Source of the DNA: AP-15 sp963785565
GTDB taxonomy: Bacteria; Pseudomonadota; Alphaproteobacteria; ATCC43930; CGMCC-115725
NCBI GenBank assembly: GCA_963785565.1
Contig: CAWAVV010000013.1
Span: 434,001-498,000 of the forward strand
Length of the DNA: 64,000 nt
Reading direction: 5' to 3'
Position 1 is the first letter of the stretch. The number at the start of each line of letters is the position of its first letter. Positions 10,127-17,603 of this stretch are shown here, piece after piece. A program made the position numbers and the translations under genes. The notes beneath the pieces are model-generated. The model made no database searches and was not told where the DNA came from. It was given only the letters and a program-made list of their open reading frames with translations.

Positions 10127-10502
10127 AGCAAGTGTCCGCGGGTTCACGCTGATTGAGGTGCTGGTGGCGCTGGCGATCCTGGCCTTGACCTTTAGCTTCG
10201 CCTATGGCGCGGTATCGGGCGGGCTCGGCCGTCTGTCGGATGACGGTTGGTCGGAGCATGCGGTGCTGCTCGCGCGCTCGCAATTGGCGCGAGTTGGCCA
10301 CGACCTCGCACTCGCCGATGGTGCCATCGACGGCCGCGACGCAAGCGGCTTTTCGTGGCAGATCAGCATCGCTCCCTATGGCGCCTCAGGCGGGGTCGCC
10401 GGCCACCGCGTCGAGGTCAAGGTTGACTGGCGCGACGGACGGCTAATGCATCATATCAGGCTCGAAACGATCCAACTCGGGCTGGCGACGAGCGGAGAGT
10501 GA
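10119..10502 (+). CDS. gspI: minor pseudopilin GspI
   Basis: A 127-residue protein with the prepilin site RG/FTLIEVLVALAILALTFSF and a short periplasmic domain, the size and order expected for GspI, a tip pseudopilin that nucleates the GspI-J-K complex. The remainder (LARSQLARVGHDLALADG, then GFSWQISIAPYG) matches the GspI pattern of a long helix followed by a small sheet containing an invariant-looking Trp. It overlaps gspH by eight bases and gspJ by four. Confidence 0.88.
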   Translation: MTRASVRGFTLIEVLVALAILALTFSFAYGAVSGGLGRLSDDGWSEHAVLLARSQLARVGHDLALADGAIDGRDASGFSWQISIAPYGASGGVAGHRVEVKVDWRDGRLMHHIRLETIQLGLATSGE

Positions 10503-11179
10503 ACCCCCGCCGCGACGCCGGCGCCGCCGGCTTCACGCTGATCGAGATCTTGACCGCCTTGACATTGGTTGGGCTTCTGGCAACGCTGGTTTTTGGCGGG
10601 GTCCGGCTGGCCGCCAGGGCCTGGGAGAGAGCCGACGCTCGGGCGGAGGATGCCGCCAATCGATGGGCGGTGGAAAATGTCTTGCGCGACGCGATCACGG
10701 CAGCTTATCCGGCATTCGCGTCGGCCGATTTGGACGACCGCGGCATCGTCTTCGATGGCGAGGCGCACTCGCTTGTCGTGCTGGCCCCGCTGCCGCGGGC
10801 CGTCGCCGCCGGGGTCCTGGCGCAGATGCGCTTCTATCTCCGCGGCGGGGAGCCGTCAAAGGCGCTCGTAATGGCATGGCGGCTGGATCTCCGGTCGTCC
10901 GATGGCGGGGGGGTCCTGCCCGAGGCCCCGATTGTCCTGCTGGATCGCGTCCGCCGCATCGACTTCGCCTATTTCGGCGCCGACGAGGCGGGCGATGCGT
11001 CGGCTTGGCAGAGGAGCTGGGCCGATCGCACCGCGCTGCCACAGCTCGTCCGCATCCACCTTGAGCGCAGCGACCCAGCACTGCCGGCATGGCCCGACCT
11101 CGTCGCGGAACCGCGCAGGATGATCAACACGGCCTGCATCTTCGACCCACTGGTCGGCCAATGCCGGCGGAGCCGGTGA
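10499..11179 (+). CDS. gspJ: minor pseudopilin GspJ
   Basis: A 226-residue pseudopilin starting at a GTG that overlaps the gspI stop (GTGA). The prepilin site AG/FTLIEILTALTLVGLLATL is clear, and the long C-terminal periplasmic part (RVRRIDFAYFGADE, then LPQLVRIHLE) is the typical GspJ layout. With GspI and GspK it forms the pseudopilus tip. Its 3' end overlaps the start of gspL by 19 bases. Confidence 0.87.
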   Translation: MNPRRDAGAAGFTLIEILTALTLVGLLATLVFGGVRLAARAWERADARAEDAANRWAVENVLRDAITAAYPAFASADLDDRGIVFDGEAHSLVVLAPLPRAVAAGVLAQMRFYLRGGEPSKALVMAWRLDLRSSDGGGVLPEAPIVLLDRVRRIDFAYFGADEAGDASAWQRSWADRTALPQLVRIHLERSDPALPAWPDLVAEPRRMINTACIFDPLVGQCRRSR

Positions 11180-12210
11180 CAGCAGCACCATTATCGCCGG
11201 GGGCAAGCGATCTGGCGCGGCGCCTTCGCCAACTCCTCGCCTGGTGGCTCAGCGAATTGGCGCAGATGCTGCCGCGCCGCCTCTCCGGCTTCCTCGGCGT
11301 CGATGCGGAGCCGGTTGTTCTGGTCACCCTCGGCCCCGGCGGTGCCGCGTTGTGGCCGGCCGACGCGCACCGGCCGTCGGCCGAGACTGCAAGCCCCCGG
11401 CACAACGGCGTCACGATCGGGCTCGACCCGTCGCTAGTTTTCGAGGCGTCACTCGAGCTGCCGCAGGCGGCCGAGGCATCGCTAAGGCAAATCCTCGAGC
11501 ACCAGATCGAGCAGCTGCTGCCGCTGGCGCCGAACCAGACCCGGTTCGACTACCGCTCGGTACGAAGCGTCGAGGAAAAACTGATAAGGGTGCGTGTGTT
11601 CATCGCCAAGTGGGCGACGATCGAGGAGGCGCTGACGGCGGCGCGTGCGGCCGGGCTCGGCCCGAGTCGCATCGTACTGGCCAATTGGCGCGAAGCGAGC
11701 GATCCGCCGGTTCTGTGGCAGGCCGACGGCGTCATCGATGCAAACCGGGCATTGCGGCGCCGGTTGGAGATAGCGGCAATCGTGCTCGCAGTGGTCGCCT
11801 ACGGGCTGTACGTGCATCGGCTCGACCAGATGCGCGGCACGCTCGGTGTCGAGGTCGCCGCGGCGGCAGCGGGGGCGGCGGCGGCGGGGACAGTCGCTCG
11901 GCGACTTTCTGCCGTCGATGCCGATGCCGCATTTTTTACCGGCCGGCGGCAGCAGCTGACGCCGCTCCAGGTGATCGACGCGCTGAGCAAACTGGTGCCG
12001 ACCGACAGCTGGCTGACCGGGCTCGTGTGCAACGGTCGCACCATCGAGATCAGCGGATATTCGCCGCGGGCGAGCGATCTGGTGGGGCTGGTCGAGGGCT
12101 CGACGCCGTTCGAAAATCCGCGGTTCACCTCGGCTATCACGCTGGCGCCGGATGGCAAGCGCGAGCATTTCAGTCTCGTCTTCGAGACCCGGACGGCGCC
12201 GATGCGATGA
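11161..12210 (+). CDS. gspL: type II secretion protein GspL
   Basis: A 349-residue assembly-platform protein. The ATG at 11161 is chosen because it overlaps the gspJ end and gives a normal N-terminus; an in-frame start 72 bases upstream lies deep inside gspJ. A cytoplasmic actin-like domain (about 35-200; LRQILEHQIEQLLPLAPNQT) would bind GspE. One membrane segment (IAAIVLAVVAYGLYVHRL, about 200-220) is followed by an Ala-rich linker and a periplasmic ferredoxin-like domain (PLQVIDALSKLVPTDSWL). The layout also resembles PilM/PilN fused, as is usual for GspL. Confidence 0.82.
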   Translation: MPAEPVTAAPLSPGASDLARRLRQLLAWWLSELAQMLPRRLSGFLGVDAEPVVLVTLGPGGAALWPADAHRPSAETASPRHNGVTIGLDPSLVFEASLELPQAAEASLRQILEHQIEQLLPLAPNQTRFDYRSVRSVEEKLIRVRVFIAKWATIEEALTAARAAGLGPSRIVLANWREASDPPVLWQADGVIDANRALRRRLEIAAIVLAVVAYGLYVHRLDQMRGTLGVEVAAAAAGAAAAGTVARRLSAVDADAAFFTGRRQQLTPLQVIDALSKLVPTDSWLTGLVCNGRTIEISGYSPRASDLVGLVEGSTPFENPRFTSAITLAPDGKREHFSLVFETRTAPMR

Positions 12211-12776
12211 ACATGTTCCTGTCGCCGTCGATGCGGCGAGCCCTGGCGTTGGCGATTTTATTGTCGCTGGTCGCATTCGTCTGGTCGGTGGCGATCCGGC
12301 CTTTGATAGCGCTGAGCGCGGATCGTCGCGCCGATATCGCCGAGCTGTCCGATCGCCTCGCCCGGCTCCAGGTGGTGATCGCGCACCGGCCCGAGCTGCA
12401 GCGGCAACTCTCCGAGCGCGACGGGCAGCTCGCCGCCGCCGGCGGTTTGTGGCGGGACGCCAGCGCCACCGCAATCGGCGCTGCGGTACAGGACCGTCTG
12501 CGCAAAGCGGTCGGCGACGACGGCGGGCAGGTCGAGAGCAGCTCCGAGGCCCACGAGACATCCGAGCACGGCTTTCGCAGGATCACGGTCCATTTCAACA
12601 TCGAAGGCACCCTCGACACGATGACGCGGACACTGGCGGCAATTGAGGCGGCGCGGCCGGCTTTGTTTGCCGACCGGCTGACTGTCGCCGCGCCCGAGAG
12701 CCCCGCCGCAAACGGCCCCCCGATGCTTCACTTCGAGATCGATGTCGGCAGCTATGTTGCGGGGCCGCGACCATGA
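12207..12776 (+). CDS. gspM: type II secretion protein GspM
   Basis: A 189-residue bitopic membrane protein, start overlapping the gspL stop (ATGA). Residues ~9-30 form the single membrane helix (RALALAILLSLVAFVWSVAI), then a coiled-coil stretch rich in Arg, Glu and Leu (IAELSDRLARLQVVIAHR) and a periplasmic ferredoxin-like end. GspM pairs with GspL in the platform. The position directly after gspL and the topology carry the assignment, since this family is poorly conserved. Confidence 0.78.
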   Translation: MNMFLSPSMRRALALAILLSLVAFVWSVAIRPLIALSADRRADIAELSDRLARLQVVIAHRPELQRQLSERDGQLAAAGGLWRDASATAIGAAVQDRLRKAVGDDGGQVESSSEAHETSEHGFRRITVHFNIEGTLDTMTRTLAAIEAARPALFADRLTVAAPESPAANGPPMLHFEIDVGSYVAGPRP

Positions 12777-13279
12777 TACCGCACCGTGTCGGCGCGGTCA
12801 CCGGCTGGTCGATCGCCTGGCGCGGCGTTGTCGTCATCGCGCTCGCCGCTGCTGCCGCGGCACAGCTGGTGCTGCCGGTGCGGCTCCCGGAGGCAGACCC
12901 GATCGCCGCGGCGGCGGCCGTTGAACCGCGGCGCGCCGCACCTTTGTCGCCGCCGGCAGCACTTTATCCGGCAATTGCCGAGCATCCATTGTTCTCCCCT
13001 ACCCGCATGCCTTTCGTTGCACCCAAAGTCGCGCCACTCGCTGCAGCTGGCGGGCATTCACCGCTCGATGATTACGTGCTGCTCGGAACCGTTGTCGAAG
13101 GCGATACGCGGATTGCGCTTTTAAAGCCGCCCGATGGCCATCAGGCGATCCGTGCCGTGACGGGGCAGATTATCGCCGGGTGGAAACTCTCGGCGATCAC
13201 GCCGCAGGCCGTTCAATTCGAGAACGGAACGGCCCGTTTGGCGCTGCATTTTTCCACCCCGCGCTGGCCGCACCGGTGA
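12773..13279 (+). CDS. GspN/GspC-like inner-membrane secretion protein
   Basis: A 168-residue protein overlapping gspM by four bases. It has an N-terminal membrane anchor (about 15-35), a Pro/Ala linker, and a small periplasmic beta domain (AEHPLFSPTRMP, then DDYVLLGTVVEGDTRIALL and GWKLSAITPQ). That pattern resembles the homology region of GspC, which connects the inner platform to the GspD secretin. In many alphaproteobacterial clusters such a short protein is labelled GspN. No PDZ domain is present. The role as a secretin-platform linker is inferred. Confidence 0.62.
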   Translation: MIPHRVGAVTGWSIAWRGVVVIALAAAAAAQLVLPVRLPEADPIAAAAAVEPRRAAPLSPPAALYPAIAEHPLFSPTRMPFVAPKVAPLAAAGGHSPLDDYVLLGTVVEGDTRIALLKPPDGHQAIRAVTGQIIAGWKLSAITPQAVQFENGTARLALHFSTPRWPHR

Positions 13280-14106
13280 AAATCAGGCAGGAGGAGCGCG
13301 GTTTTGCCCTCGTGATGGTGTTGTGGGCGGCGTTGATCCTTGCCGTGATCGCCGCCAGCATCATTGCGACCGCCCGAAGCGAAGCCCGTTTGGAAAACAC
13401 GCGCTACGCCACCGCTCAACTTGGCGCTATTGCCGAGGGGGCGATCAATATCACCGTTTTACGCATGCTCGACCCCGCGCCTGCCGTTCACCCCTCGGCG
13501 GACGGAACGCCATTCGCCCTCGACTTCGCCAGCCGCAAGGTTGCGATGCGCGTCACGGACGAGGCCGGCAAGATCGACCTGAATTTCGCCCAAGGTGAAT
13601 TGCTGCGTCGGCTGATCGTCGCGGTCGGGATCGAAGCGCAAGACGCGCAAGCGCTTGTAGATAAGGTTCTCGACTGGCGCGAGGCCGGCATCGGGCGACG
13701 GCTCAACGGCGCGAAAGCCGAGGATTATCGGGACGCCGGGCTGTCTTACGGGCCGCGCGAGGCGCCGTTCGAAACCGTCGAGGAATTGCAGCTGGTGATG
13801 GGCATTACCCCACAGCTGTTCGAGCGGCTCGCACCTTCGCTGACCGTCTACTCGCAATCGGCCTGGGTCGATCCGGTCTTTGCGCCGCGCGACGTGGTGG
13901 CCGCACTCACCCGAATGGGTGCGGGCCCGTTATCCGACATCCTGGCGCGGCGCGCAGCCGGTCACAAAGCCCCAGTGGTCATCGGCCATTCCTTTACAAT
14001 CGATGCCGAAGTCGACGATCCGAGCGGGTTGCGCGTGCAAAGAAGTGCTGTCGTTCGGCTGACCGGCTCGCCTAAACTACCACTGATCGTCTACCGTTGG
14101 AATTGA
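13276..14106 (+). CDS. gspK: type II secretion tip pseudopilin GspK
   Basis: A 276-residue protein. The GTG at 13276 overlapping the preceding stop (GTGA) is preferred because it places the prepilin motif ERG/FALVMVLWAALILAVI near the N-terminus; earlier in-frame starts read through the previous gene. GspK is the large tip pseudopilin that lacks the usual Glu5 (here MVLW instead), as seen. The helix-rich SAM-like domain (KIDLNFAQGELLRRLI, GIEAQDAQALVDKVLDWR, ETVEELQLVMGIT) matches. It is the last gene of the cluster. Confidence 0.9.
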   Translation: MKIRQEERGFALVMVLWAALILAVIAASIIATARSEARLENTRYATAQLGAIAEGAINITVLRMLDPAPAVHPSADGTPFALDFASRKVAMRVTDEAGKIDLNFAQGELLRRLIVAVGIEAQDAQALVDKVLDWREAGIGRRLNGAKAEDYRDAGLSYGPREAPFETVEELQLVMGITPQLFERLAPSLTVYSQSAWVDPVFAPRDVVAALTRMGAGPLSDILARRAAGHKAPVVIGHSFTIDAEVDDPSGLRVQRSAVVRLTGSPKLPLIVYRWN

Positions 14107-14401
14107 GTGCGGGTCGAGTATGGGCTGAACGCCTTTATTCATGCCGTGGCATTGTTCTTACCATCGGCCGCGGCGCCGCAGGCCCGGGCCCGCCGGCCCA
14201 AGGCAGAGAGGCATGCATGCTTCCGGCGGCTAGCAGCCGAGTGGAAACTTTCCGAACGAGCCGCGCTTAGATCTCTAAGCATCTGATTTAGCTTGGCTGG
14301 GGGACTAAGATTCGAAGCTGGACTGGTGGAATCAGAGTCCGACGTCATTTTCGCCGGCTCTCTAAGACCGTCCGATCCGAGATTTAAAGCCGGATCCGGC
14401 G

Positions 14402-14533
14402 AACCCGAGACACCACAGCAAAAAGCAGGTCTGGCAGATTGCGAAGAGCATCGAGACCTTCGGCTTCAATGTCCCGATCCTGGTCGATGCTGACGAAAGG
14501 GTGATCGCCGAGGACGGTCGGCTATTGGCGTGA
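14402..14533 (+). pseudogene. relic of a ParB-like nuclease domain
   Basis: One frame reads NPRHHSKKQVWQIAKSIET, then FGFNVPILVDADERVIAEDG and LLA-stop. This matches the start of ParB/Srx-type nuclease domains that open many phage and DNA-methyltransferase-linked proteins (typically N-R-HS-Q---IA-SI--FGF--P-LVD---I-AG-G). The catalytic-loop AGHGR is degraded to AEDGR and a stop follows, so only about 43 codons remain. Directly after it another frame reads GYWRDYGGSYNGYRY-stop, similar to the ends of small Gly/Tyr-rich proteins nearby, so this may be a junction of two decayed genes. Confidence 0.55.
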
Positions 14534-14773
14534 CTACGGAGGCAGCTACAACGGATACCGCTACTGACGCACGTGATGTGGATCCACCGATCTCATGCCC
14601 CTGAACAGGGCCGCTCGACCAGCGCCACGTGCCGGACGTGCGGCCTTTCGGCATGCCCCGAGCGTAGCTGGCACTAGGCCGCTCAAGTTGACGCTCTGTC
14701 ACGGCGATTGCTCAGATAAGAGCGGGCTTGTCGCGAAGTGGCACGGTCGAGACGGTCCGGGGCGGTGTATCGT

Positions 14774-15197
14774 GGAAACTCACTCAGGCGTGAAACGGGA
14801 CTGGGCGGCGAGGGGTGGGCAGTTTTACGTCATGCCAAGGACGAGCCGATAATTCACCCGGCCAGGGTCCCTGGCTGATATCGACAATAGTCCCTCTCCG
14901 GTAGGTTCGGAATCTGCTCAGACGAGGGACCCCGCTCGCCGAATCCTCAGAAACCCAGAGAAACCTCCGCGCCAAGCAGCCAAGAGGTGAAAACGACCAC
15001 GCTTTCTGCGCGATCGAGGGCTTGCCCGGCTGGTGTCTGCTACGCCGGGCCGCTATTAGGAACCGAAGGCTGGACGCGGCGGCCTCTATCTTCGTCCGTT
15101 GGGGGGCAGGGGAAGTTGCCCTCGTTGCATTGTAGAAAACCTGGGCTCGGTAGAGTCAGGATTATTAATTCCCGAGCAATTTGTAAGTAGTTTCCGA
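14774..15197. repeat. decayed intergenic stretch with repeat-end motifs
   Basis: No gene is convincing between 14107 and 15269 apart from the ParB relic. This part holds three copies of an 18-base motif related to TCGGAAACTACTCAGGCG: 14774-14791 (GGAAACTCACTCAGGCGT), 14907-14924 (TCGGAATCTGCTCAGACG) and, inverted, 15184-15197 (TAAGTAGTTTCCGA). The same motif flanks an IS1595-type relic near 27.3-27.6 kb. The opposite orientation of the outer copies suggests a remnant of a small transposable element, though the last copy may be a promoter element instead. Confidence 0.35.
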
Positions 15198-15269
15198 GCC
15201 TGTGAATCATATTCGCGGTTCCCTATTTTATAATTCCGCGTCGCTACAATTCAGAAAAGGACACCGCCG

Positions 15270-15812
15270 ATGCCACTTCTCACCCGACCGATAGCCGTTT
15301 ACTTTCCGTTGCGGCGCACCGTCGCGATAGCGGCGCTGATGGCCGCCACATTTCTCGCCAGCCCACTGACCCCGGCTCGCGCCAACCCAGCCAGCCCGCC
15401 ACTTCAGCTGGCGCAGAACGATCCCCAAAAGACCCTGACGGCCACCCAGGCTACCTCCGACAAAGCGGACACCGTCGAGGCGCGGATCACGAGCCTTCAC
15501 GCTGAGCTGAAGATCACGCCTGCGGAAGATGCGATGTGGAACGGCGTGGCGCAGGCAATGCGCGAAAACGTCGCCAACCTTGAAAAGCTCGTCGCCGAAA
15601 AACGGACACAAGCACCGCAAAACATGACTGCCTTGGACGACTTGACGACCTATCAGAAATTCGCCCAGGCCCATGTCGACGGTCTGAAGAACCTGACCTC
15701 GGCGTTCACATCGCTCTACGATGCGATGCCCGCTGCCCAGAAGACGAATGCCGACCTGGTGTTCCGGAATTTCTGGCGCGAGAACGCCCGCTCGCATGGC
15801 CAGAGGAGCTGA
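15270..15812 (+). CDS. periplasmic LTXXQ/Spy-like protein
   Basis: A 180-residue protein with a Sec signal peptide (TVAIAALMAATFLASPLTPARA). The mature part is all-helical: VEARITSLHAELKITPAEDAM, then WNGVAQAMRENVANLEKL. The pattern of L-I-x-x-A/Q and W----AMR-N matches the LTXXQ (CpxP/Spy-related) family of periplasmic proteins linked to envelope stress. The A-rich leader AAGTTCAGAAAAGGACACC-like region provides a modest ribosome site (AAAAGGAC). A conserved 14-base motif lies 72 bases upstream of the start, as for three other small genes here. Confidence 0.75.
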   Translation: MPLLTRPIAVYFPLRRTVAIAALMAATFLASPLTPARANPASPPLQLAQNDPQKTLTATQATSDKADTVEARITSLHAELKITPAEDAMWNGVAQAMRENVANLEKLVAEKRTQAPQNMTALDDLTTYQKFAQAHVDGLKNLTSAFTSLYDAMPAAQKTNADLVFRNFWRENARSHGQRS

Positions 15813-15855
15813 CTATCCCTGCCCGCGCCGCCACGCTCATCAAAGGAGGTCTCGC

Positions 15856-16170
15856 ATGACCTGGATTAACGGTACCAAATCGAAAGCTCGCCTATCGGCG
15901 ACGTTTGCGGCCGGGCTCGCGATTTCCGCCGCTCTTGTCCTCGGAACCATCGCCGCACCGGCTCTCGCCGCACCGGATCACGCAGGCTGGGGCGATCACG
16001 ACAACCATCGTGGAACTCACCGTCAAGGCTGGAACCGCGATCACTATCGTGCACCTCCGGTAGTCTATGGTGGTTACTATCGCGGTGGTTATGGATATTA
16101 CCCTCCACCAGTAGTTTACGGCCCCAACATTGGCGTGAGCGTGCCAGGCATCAGTGTCGGTATTTGGTAA
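15856..16170 (+). CDS. secreted Gly/Tyr-rich small protein
   Basis: A 104-residue protein whose ATG follows an excellent ribosome site (AAAGGAGGTCTCGC). Residues ~1-38 form a signal peptide (LSATFAAGLAISAALVLGT, cleavage near ALA-APD). The mature chain is His/Arg-rich (GWGDHDNHRGTHRQGWNRDH) followed by Tyr/Gly/Pro repeats (VVYGGYYRGGYGYYPPPVVY). Such proteins are common in Rhizobiales and Rhodospirillales, with no assigned function. It lies 43 bases behind the LTXXQ gene and probably shares its transcript. Confidence 0.7.
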   Translation: MTWINGTKSKARLSATFAAGLAISAALVLGTIAAPALAAPDHAGWGDHDNHRGTHRQGWNRDHYRAPPVVYGGYYRGGYGYYPPPVVYGPNIGVSVPGISVGIW

Positions 16171-16259
16171 GCTTCACCCTAATCCCAAACGGAATCGGCT
16201 CGCGGGCAATGGCGTCCGCAATCCGATGCGACGAGTCACTTTGCAGAACGGAGTCTCCG

Positions 16260-16499
16260 ATGCTCAAAAATCTGGCGATAGTCCTTGGATTGGTGGCGGG
16301 CCTGTCGGCTTGCATGGGACCATACGGTTACAGCGGATACGGCACCGGGTATGGTTACAACAGACCCGCCAACTACGGATACGGTTACAGCACTCCTGCC
16401 AACTACGGATACGGCTACAACACGCCCGTCTACTATGGAGGTAGCTACGATCCCGACACGTCGTACACCAGCCCGCACGGCACGCGCACGGTGCAATGA
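16260..16499 (+). CDS. small Tyr/Gly-repeat lipoprotein
   Basis: A 79-residue protein. ATG 16260 is chosen because it opens a lipoprotein signal (LKNLAIVLGLVAGLSAC, lipobox LSAC with the lipidated Cys at ~18). The mature chain is made of 10-residue repeats (PANYGYGYST, PANYGYGYNT, then PVYYGG), giving a 30-base tandem repeat in the DNA at about 16363-16435. It ends with a polar tail. It should be anchored in the outer or inner membrane facing the periplasm; the function is unknown. A ribosome site ACGGAGT precedes it. Confidence 0.65.
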   Translation: MLKNLAIVLGLVAGLSACMGPYGYSGYGTGYGYNRPANYGYGYSTPANYGYGYNTPVYYGGSYDPDTSYTSPHGTRTVQ

Positions 16500-16532
16500 C
16501 GTAGCCCCGTCTTTAGGGCTGGTCTCCCGATA

Positions 16533-16558
16533 GCGATCCGGCCTGCAGGCCGGATCGC
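16533..16558. terminator. perfect 26-base palindrome, probable hairpin
   Basis: GCGATCCGGCCTG is followed immediately by its exact reverse complement. It lies 34 bases after the lipoprotein stop. It could form a 13-bp stem with almost no loop (or a smaller loop after breathing), so it may end transcription, but no T-run follows. A DNA-binding site for a dimeric protein is the alternative. Confidence 0.4.
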
Positions 16559-16640
16559 GTCGTGTCCAACGGCAACGAACTACCTGTCGATATTGATTAG
16601 AGCGCGAACCATAGTGAACCCCGTAATAACGACTTATTAT

Positions 16641-16728
16641 TCGTCATTCCCGCGGAAGCGGGAACGGGAACGCAGGAACGACAAGGGCTTGAACGGTGGC
16701 CATCGGCCTCCGCTTTCGCGGGGGCGGC
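16641..16728. repeat. REP-like inverted repeat
   Basis: CGTCATTCCCGCGGAAGCGG and, some 70 bases later, CCTCCGCTTTCGCGGGGGCG contain complementary CCCGCG-AAGCGGG cores. The first alone forms a short hairpin (CCCGC GGAA GCGGG). This resembles the widespread TCATTCCCGCGAAAGCGGGAA intergenic repeats of proteobacteria. It separates the lipoprotein from the Crp/Fnr gene; nothing else is seen in 16559-16776. Confidence 0.45.
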
Positions 16729-16776
16729 GGTAACTTATCCGGATAGCACGCTTCACCAGTCAGATACTTAGATGTT

Positions 16777-17493
16777 ATGAGTCCTTCATCGAATTGGCCG
16801 CGCAACCGGCTTTTACTCGCCCTTCCTTCCTCCGATCTTCAACAGCTTATGCCGGAGCTTGAACAGATACGCTGCAAACGCGGGCAGGTTCTGATGGATG
16901 CCGATAGTCCGCTCGACCATGTATTCTTCCCCGACAGCGGTGTCGTCTCGGTGGTGGCAGTCTATGCGGACGGCAGTATCATTGAGATGGCAACGATCGG
17001 TAGGGAGGGTTGCACTTCCGTGCAAGCCATTTTTGGCGCCGAGAGTTCCTCTGTCCGGCTTCTCGTCCAAATACCGGGGGATGCAACAAGCATGTCGCGC
17101 GAGGTGTTCACACGAGCCATGGGGTCGATGCCGTCCTTCCAAAGTCTGATGTACGCTTACGCTCAAGCCTTTCTCGAGCAGGTTCTGGTGTCGGTGGCGT
17201 GCAACGGGGCGCACAGCCTCAAACAGCGGCTGGCGCGTTGGCTGCTGATGATGCGTGACCGCGGAGACGATGATGCTCTGCTGATCACGCAGAACCTGCT
17301 CGCCGAAATGCTGGGCGTCCAGAGGCCAACCGTCAGCAATGCCGCGCGGGAGTTGGAACACGCCGGTTTGATTGAGCGCGGCCGGCGGCAAGTCTCGATA
17401 CTTGATCGGCAGGGCCTCGTGGCGGCATCTTGTGAATGTTATCGGTTGGTCCGGGCGCGCATCGCTTTTCACCTTCCCAAAACATACGCATAA
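16777..17493 (+). CDS. Crp/Fnr-family transcriptional regulator
   Basis: A 238-residue regulator. Residues ~15-140 form a cyclic-nucleotide-type beta roll (RGQVLMDADSPLDHVFFPDS, then DGSIIEMATIGREGC), and the C-terminal winged helix includes the recognition helix in LLAEMLGVQRPTVSNAAREL. No Fnr-type N-terminal Cys cluster is present, and the cAMP-contacting residues of Crp are not obvious, so the ligand is unknown. This subgroup, with LARWLLMMRDR and T-Q--LA-MLGV-R-TV, is common in alphaproteobacteria. It lies 110 bases upstream of the giant sensor kinase and may act with it. Confidence 0.88.
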   Translation: MSPSSNWPRNRLLLALPSSDLQQLMPELEQIRCKRGQVLMDADSPLDHVFFPDSGVVSVVAVYADGSIIEMATIGREGCTSVQAIFGAESSSVRLLVQIPGDATSMSREVFTRAMGSMPSFQSLMYAYAQAFLEQVLVSVACNGAHSLKQRLARWLLMMRDRGDDDALLITQNLLAEMLGVQRPTVSNAARELEHAGLIERGRRQVSILDRQGLVAASCECYRLVRARIAFHLPKTYA

Positions 17494-17603
17494 AAAGCGA
17501 GCCCACACCCGGTTTGGTCATGTAGATTACCGACAACATCCCCTCGACGCGCTTACAATCAAAACTGGCAGGAGGGTGACGTCAGCCCTATAGCAAGGTT
17601 CCG

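Noticed and set aside
14981..15190. A 67-codon frame in the stretch before the LTXXQ gene
   Set aside because: There is no ribosome site, the composition is unstructured, and it runs through the repeat-end motif.
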